Assembly (NCBI GenBank): GCA_016647705.1
Contig: CM028330.1
Location: forward strand, 34,857,534 to 34,921,533
DNA length: 64,000 bases
Reading direction: 5' to 3'
Source: Eucommia ulmoides
Taxonomy: Eukaryota; Streptophyta; Magnoliopsida; Garryales; Eucommiaceae
Position numbers and translations under genes: made by a program. Under the pieces are notes generated by a model, which was not told the origin of the DNA, did no database searches, and saw only the letters and a list, made by a program, of their open reading frames with translations. This document shows, in pieces, positions 60,759-64,000 of the stretch (its first letter is position 1; the number at the start of each line of letters is the position of its first letter).

Positions 60759-60764
60759 AATAAA
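60759..60764 (+). promoter_or_regulatory. polyadenylation signal AATAAA
   Basis: AATAAA lies about 97 bp after the arabinofuranosidase stop codon, a normal 3'UTR distance in plants. Other AT-rich signals are possible. Confidence 0.55.
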
Positions 60765-60769
60765 ATCCA

Positions 60770-61131
60770 GACTGCCGAACTTAAATAATTTAATTTTTCC
60801 CTTTTCAGGGGGAAAGCTTAATTCTCTCATTATGGCACTTGAGAATTTATTTCAACTGCAAGAGTAGGTATTACAAATGGCGTTTTCATATAGAAGTTGT
60901 TGCGAAAAATAACGTCTTCAATCGAAAACAATATTCAAAATAGCGTTTTCACATAGAAAGCACTACTGAAAAAACAGTTTTTTGGTAATGAAAACTCTAT
61001 CAAGGATAGCTCTTCTGGTTGGTATGAGAACGTTATTTTTAACAGAGTTTTTATTTGCTTCCACTAATGAAATATTAGCATTTTAACTCATTCACAAAAA
61101 ATGATTTTGCGAGACATGTAAAAGTAATATG

Positions 61132-61183
<52 letters not shown>

Positions 61184-61648
61184 CCTTATTTCAAAATCAA
61201 AAAATAAAAAAAAGGAAAAACTAAAATTTAAAAAAAAATAGAAAAAAAAAAAAAAAAAACAATAAAAAAAATGCTTTCTCCTTAAAAAAAATTTATTTCA
61301 AAAACAAATCCTTAAAAACAAATCTTCGGACGGGCGTCTTAGGGTGTCTAACACCTTCCCCAAGTGTAACTGACCCCCAAACCCTTAAAAACAAATCTTT
61401 AGTCAAACCGTGTTTTTTGGAGTCAAACTTTTACTTAAGCTATTTTTCAAAACGTTTTAAGAAAAATCCAGTAATCTAGCACACCATTTAAACTCAATGT
61501 TAGGTGGCGACTCTTTTTTCTAAAATTGACTTAAGTTATTTTATGAGAAAACAGACGCTTGAAAAAGCCCCCATCTTTAATATTTTTTTCAAAAAAGAAT
61601 TTTTTTTATTTATTTATTTTTATTTTTCAAAATTTGTGGTGCGTCAAC
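60770..61648. other. likely 5' LTR region of the Ogre/Tat element
   Basis: No gene is seen. A pair of direct repeats (GGCGTTTTCATATAGAA near 60879, AGCGTTTTCACATAGAA near 60941) occurs in the left part. An (AT)n run (61134-61180) and A-rich stretches follow. GGTGGCGACTC at 61504 resembles the primer-site region downstream. The LTR start was not located because its partner lies beyond the window. Confidence 0.5.
61134..61180. repeat. (AT)n microsatellite
   Basis: A run of about 46 bp of alternating AT, followed by T-rich and A-rich sequence. Confidence 0.95.
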
Positions 61649-61666
61649 TGGCGACTCCGTTGGGGA
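61649..61666 (+). promoter_or_regulatory. primer-binding site, Ogre/Tat element
   Basis: TGGCGACTCCGTTGGGGA differs at one base from the TGGCGACTCCGCTGGGGA form usual in Tat-type elements. Confidence 0.85.
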
Positions 61667-61963
61667 ATTATTTTTAAGGGTCGAGCCTACAATATCCAAA
61701 TAAGTCAAAGAAATTTAAATCCGAATGTCATGTTTTATTTTGTTATCTCTTCATTTTTGTTTGTAAATAATTATGTGTGTTTGTGTGTGCCAGATTTTAC
61801 TTTTCTTTTGTAATGTATATAGTTGTTCCCCCATCCCCATGTTATTTTTTTACACATATCTACTTCTTATTTCTTGTATTGTTGTTATGTTGTACACTCT
61901 TCCAAGACACAAGCACAATTGCATTGCATCCACATTTATACCCATTGTAACCCTTTAGAAAGG

Positions 61964-62090
61964 CCGATAATAAGAGTTAGCCCACGCAGTTTATCCGCTG
62001 AGTCCAGTTCTGAAACCCTGTAGGACTAAAAAAAGGTTGATAGTAGGAATTAGGCTGCGCATGTTTATCTGCCGGGATCGGTTTCGAAAT
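61964..62090. repeat. diverged direct repeat in the Ogre/Tat leader
   Basis: GATAATAAGAGTTAGCCCACGCAG..TTATCCGCTGAG (61964 on) recurs in altered form 75 bp later as GATAGTAGGAATTAGGCTGCGCAT..TTATCTGCCGGG (62039 on). Confidence 0.7.
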
Positions 62091-62762
62091 GCACCTAGCT
62101 CGGATCACCAACTAACGATGGATGTTCCTTTGGGACACCAAAGGTTTGAAGATTTGGAAACCGAGCCTTTAATATGATGCATCAGTTAGAAGCCATGAGC
62201 CTCATATAATAATCCTAAGTCTATATGTTGTTCGAACCTTTATAGGACACTTGATTCTAGGAAATAGAAGAGGACTTTATATATTGCGTTTGGATGGATA
62301 ATTTCTTTCGGAAGCCCAAGATTCAAGCAAACAAAGTTTCCAATGCCAGTGAAATGGAGGAAGAATTTATGTAAATCTCAAAGTAGTTGTCATTGAGTCT
62401 GTAATTCTATTTTGTGAATTTGTACTTTACTACCTCAATTTGTATTGTAATATTTCGAGTTGTAAATTTTGAGTCATTCAATATGATTGTACTATGTTGT
62501 AATTTTTCTTTGGTATGGTCTGTAATTAATAAATTTGAGATTAATGGAAATTCACTCACCTAGTTTGTCATGCTTGGAGAATCATTATCGGGATTGAAAG
62601 TTTTGAACTTGAGTGAATATGAGGCCTTCTTTGATCCCTATAGACTAACGGTTTTGACCTCATCAACTGATGCCCAGGAAAAATTGATTCTAGAAAGGTA
62701 ATCCCTGACCCCCACTTCGAAGTCCAATCTTCACCCGTAGTCAAGCTTGAATCGTTCCTAGG

Positions 62763-63960
62763 ATGGCCTTCGAGGATAACGTTGAACCTTCCTGGGCTAA
62801 TGAAATGGCCCACATGCAAAAGTCAGTCCATCAACTAAGAGAAATGGTCGGTGATCTCAATCAGCGTTTCCAAGAGATAATTGTCTCTCTGACTGTCGAG
62901 ACTGCTGCAGTTCCGTCGAGTGCTGAAAATCCAAATGAAAATTTGTTTCCCAGCTTGGGAACGGAACATCCGCCAAGTCAGAATCCTGTTGCTCCAAACT
63001 ATCCCCTGCCCAGATATTACGGGCCTCAGATGTCAGTTCTTACTCAGATGGGTCATCTTTCCTACTTTTATTGTGTGTTGCTATATCTTGCTCAAGGATC
63101 CTCGCTCCATGCCTCGCTAGGAGACCTAGCTGGTTAGTCGCGACAAATAGTCACCCACCATGAAAGGGTTGTCGATCCTCTGAGTAATCAAAATATCAAC
63201 CAACAAACCCCAGGAACCGAACCTAAAAGTAAAGGAGAAGAGAATGGACAATCGCCAACTTTGGCCCATGAGGTGAATGAACTAAAAAAGACAGTAGAAG
63301 AGATGAAAAGTAAAAAACCATCAAGGAAAGCAGCGTACAAATAGCTATCAACACCGCCCCAAGTGATGTATCTAGAGAATTTCACAGTTCTAAAATTCAC
63401 AAAGTATGACGGCACCGGTCCTCCAGAATGGCACGTCAAAATCTATAAGGAAATTGGGAAACCATGCTCAAAATGAGGATCTTTGCCTGAAATTGTTTCG
63501 CAAGTCATTAAAGGGACCAACATTTAGCTGGTACATGACATTAGACTCGACACAAATTAAAACCTTCGAAGACCCAGTAGAGGCATTCTGCAAGCAATAT
63601 CCCGATCGCAGTATCTTGTACTAAATATTAAAAAGAAAAGATAAAAGCTTTTGAAAATATACTGCTCGGTGGAAGGAGGAGGCTGCAAAAGTTGCTCCTA
63701 GATTAAGAGAAAAAGCTCAGTTAGAAATATTCAGAGCCATCCAGATGTTACTGTTTTATCAAAGCTTGTCGAGTATAGCAGTAGCTTCGTTCGATGACGT
63801 AATCAAGCAAGCCAAAATTGTAGAAGATAGGATAAGGAATGGAAAGGTAAAAAAAACCTCATCTGACTCCGCAAAGAAGTCGACTCCACCAAAAAAGAAG
63901 GAAAATGAAGTGGTTGTCGTTATGGCCCTCCAGCAAGCCTCTTGCCAAAACAACCCGTAA
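62763..63960 (+). pseudogene. Ogre/Tat gag remnant
   Basis: The frame opens at 62763 (MAFEDNVEPSWANEMAHMQK) with a predicted coiled-coil-like heptad stretch (VHQLREMVGDLNQRFQEI). It stops at 63135-63137, continues in frame (VTHHERVVDPLSNQNINQQ) to another stop near 63342, then reads FTVLKFTKYDGTGPPEWHV. A frameshift near 63450 leads to KLFRKSLKGPTFSWYMTLDS, the gag domain hallmark (usually GPA..WY..LD). A last piece (63745-63960) contains SSIAVASFDDVIKQAKIVED. The gag of a retroelement is broken at four or more places. Confidence 0.85.
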
Positions 63961-64000
63961 TTTTTCCCTACCGAAAACTACCGCAATCAAAATTGTAACT

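Larger units (their letters stand above)
41215..60764 (+). other. ASD1: exon map of the arabinofuranosidase transcript
   Basis: The 5'UTR exon is about 41215-41256, and the second exon starts at 42909. Coding exons: 42942-43118, 43798-43852, 44611-44822, 50697-50818, 50909-51056, 52917-52986, 53555-53700, 53795-53840, 53934-53986, 54433-54577, 57045-57163, 57302-57373, 57593-57696, 58941-58997, 59112-59310, 59390-59530, 60519-60662. All introns are GT-AG except 53701-53794, which reads GC-AG. Lengths total 2010 nt, a multiple of three. Introns are numbered from the leader intron, so intron 4 is 44823-50696 and intron 11 is 54578-57044. The map was chosen to keep the conserved protein continuous and was not checked against RNA. 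Confidence 0.9.
61649..64000 (+). mobile_element. Ty3/gypsy Ogre/Tat element, 5' internal part (runs off the end)
   Basis: TGGCGACTCCGTTGGGGA (61649-61666) matches the tRNA-Arg-type primer-binding site characteristic of the Ogre/Tat lineage. It lies 2 bp after a plausible LTR end (GTCA). A leader of about 1.1 kb contains a diverged direct repeat (about 61964-62013 and 62039-62090). Gag remnants follow from 62763 and the window ends inside the element. Confidence 0.85.

Overview
This window looks like a piece of a flowering-plant (eudicot-type) nuclear genome. It is AT-rich, has long stretches of decayed retrotransposons of the plant Ty1/copia and Ty3/gypsy (Tekay/Del and Ogre/Tat) lineages, and holds one intron-rich host gene. 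The host gene encodes a plant-type family GH51 alpha-L-arabinofuranosidase. The species cannot be named from the sequence alone.

Layout. 1-2295: AT-rich, no gene. 2296-6995: antisense Ty1/copia element with 0.17-kb LTRs and no recognisable gag. 7445-16156: antisense Tekay-like Ty3/gypsy element with 2-kb LTRs. 16157-19685: no gene. 19686-20045: antisense fragment of a Myb/SANT-like (Harbinger-associated type) protein. 20283-21574: dispersed repeat, copy A. 21857-24925: antisense copia element, interrupted by a sense Tekay-like gypsy element (24926-36649) with a perfect CAGAT target duplication, after which the copia sequence resumes at 36655. The Tekay element itself carries dispersed repeat copy B (28092-29557) inside its gag. 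36870-41170: AT-rich DNA with a GTTAC-rich element and a MITE-like repeat. 41183-60764: the arabinofuranosidase gene on the + strand. 61649-64000: 5' leader and gag of a sense Ogre/Tat gypsy element that runs off the window.

The arabinofuranosidase gene has a 5'UTR exon plus 17 coding exons that join with consistent phases into 669 codons. It shows a signal peptide, a carbohydrate-binding-like region, the GH51 barrel with its two likely catalytic glutamates, and the C-terminal domain. It is stretched to about 19.5 kb by elements in its introns: a TIR element (intron 1), a TRIM and an antisense copia element (intron 4), a SINE and a second TRIM (intron 11), a LINE remnant (intron 14) and a MITE-like element (intron 17). 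One intron appears to use a GC donor.

None of the transposable elements looks coding-competent. All five reverse transcriptases in the window have a substitution in the catalytic YxDD box. I found no CRISPR array, canonical tRNA or rRNA gene, and no convincing new protein system. The most unusual structure is a dispersed repeat family whose two copies carry different palindromic words inside the same flanking frame (copy A around ACCGCTGCAGCGGT, copy B around ACCGCTTAGGCGGT).
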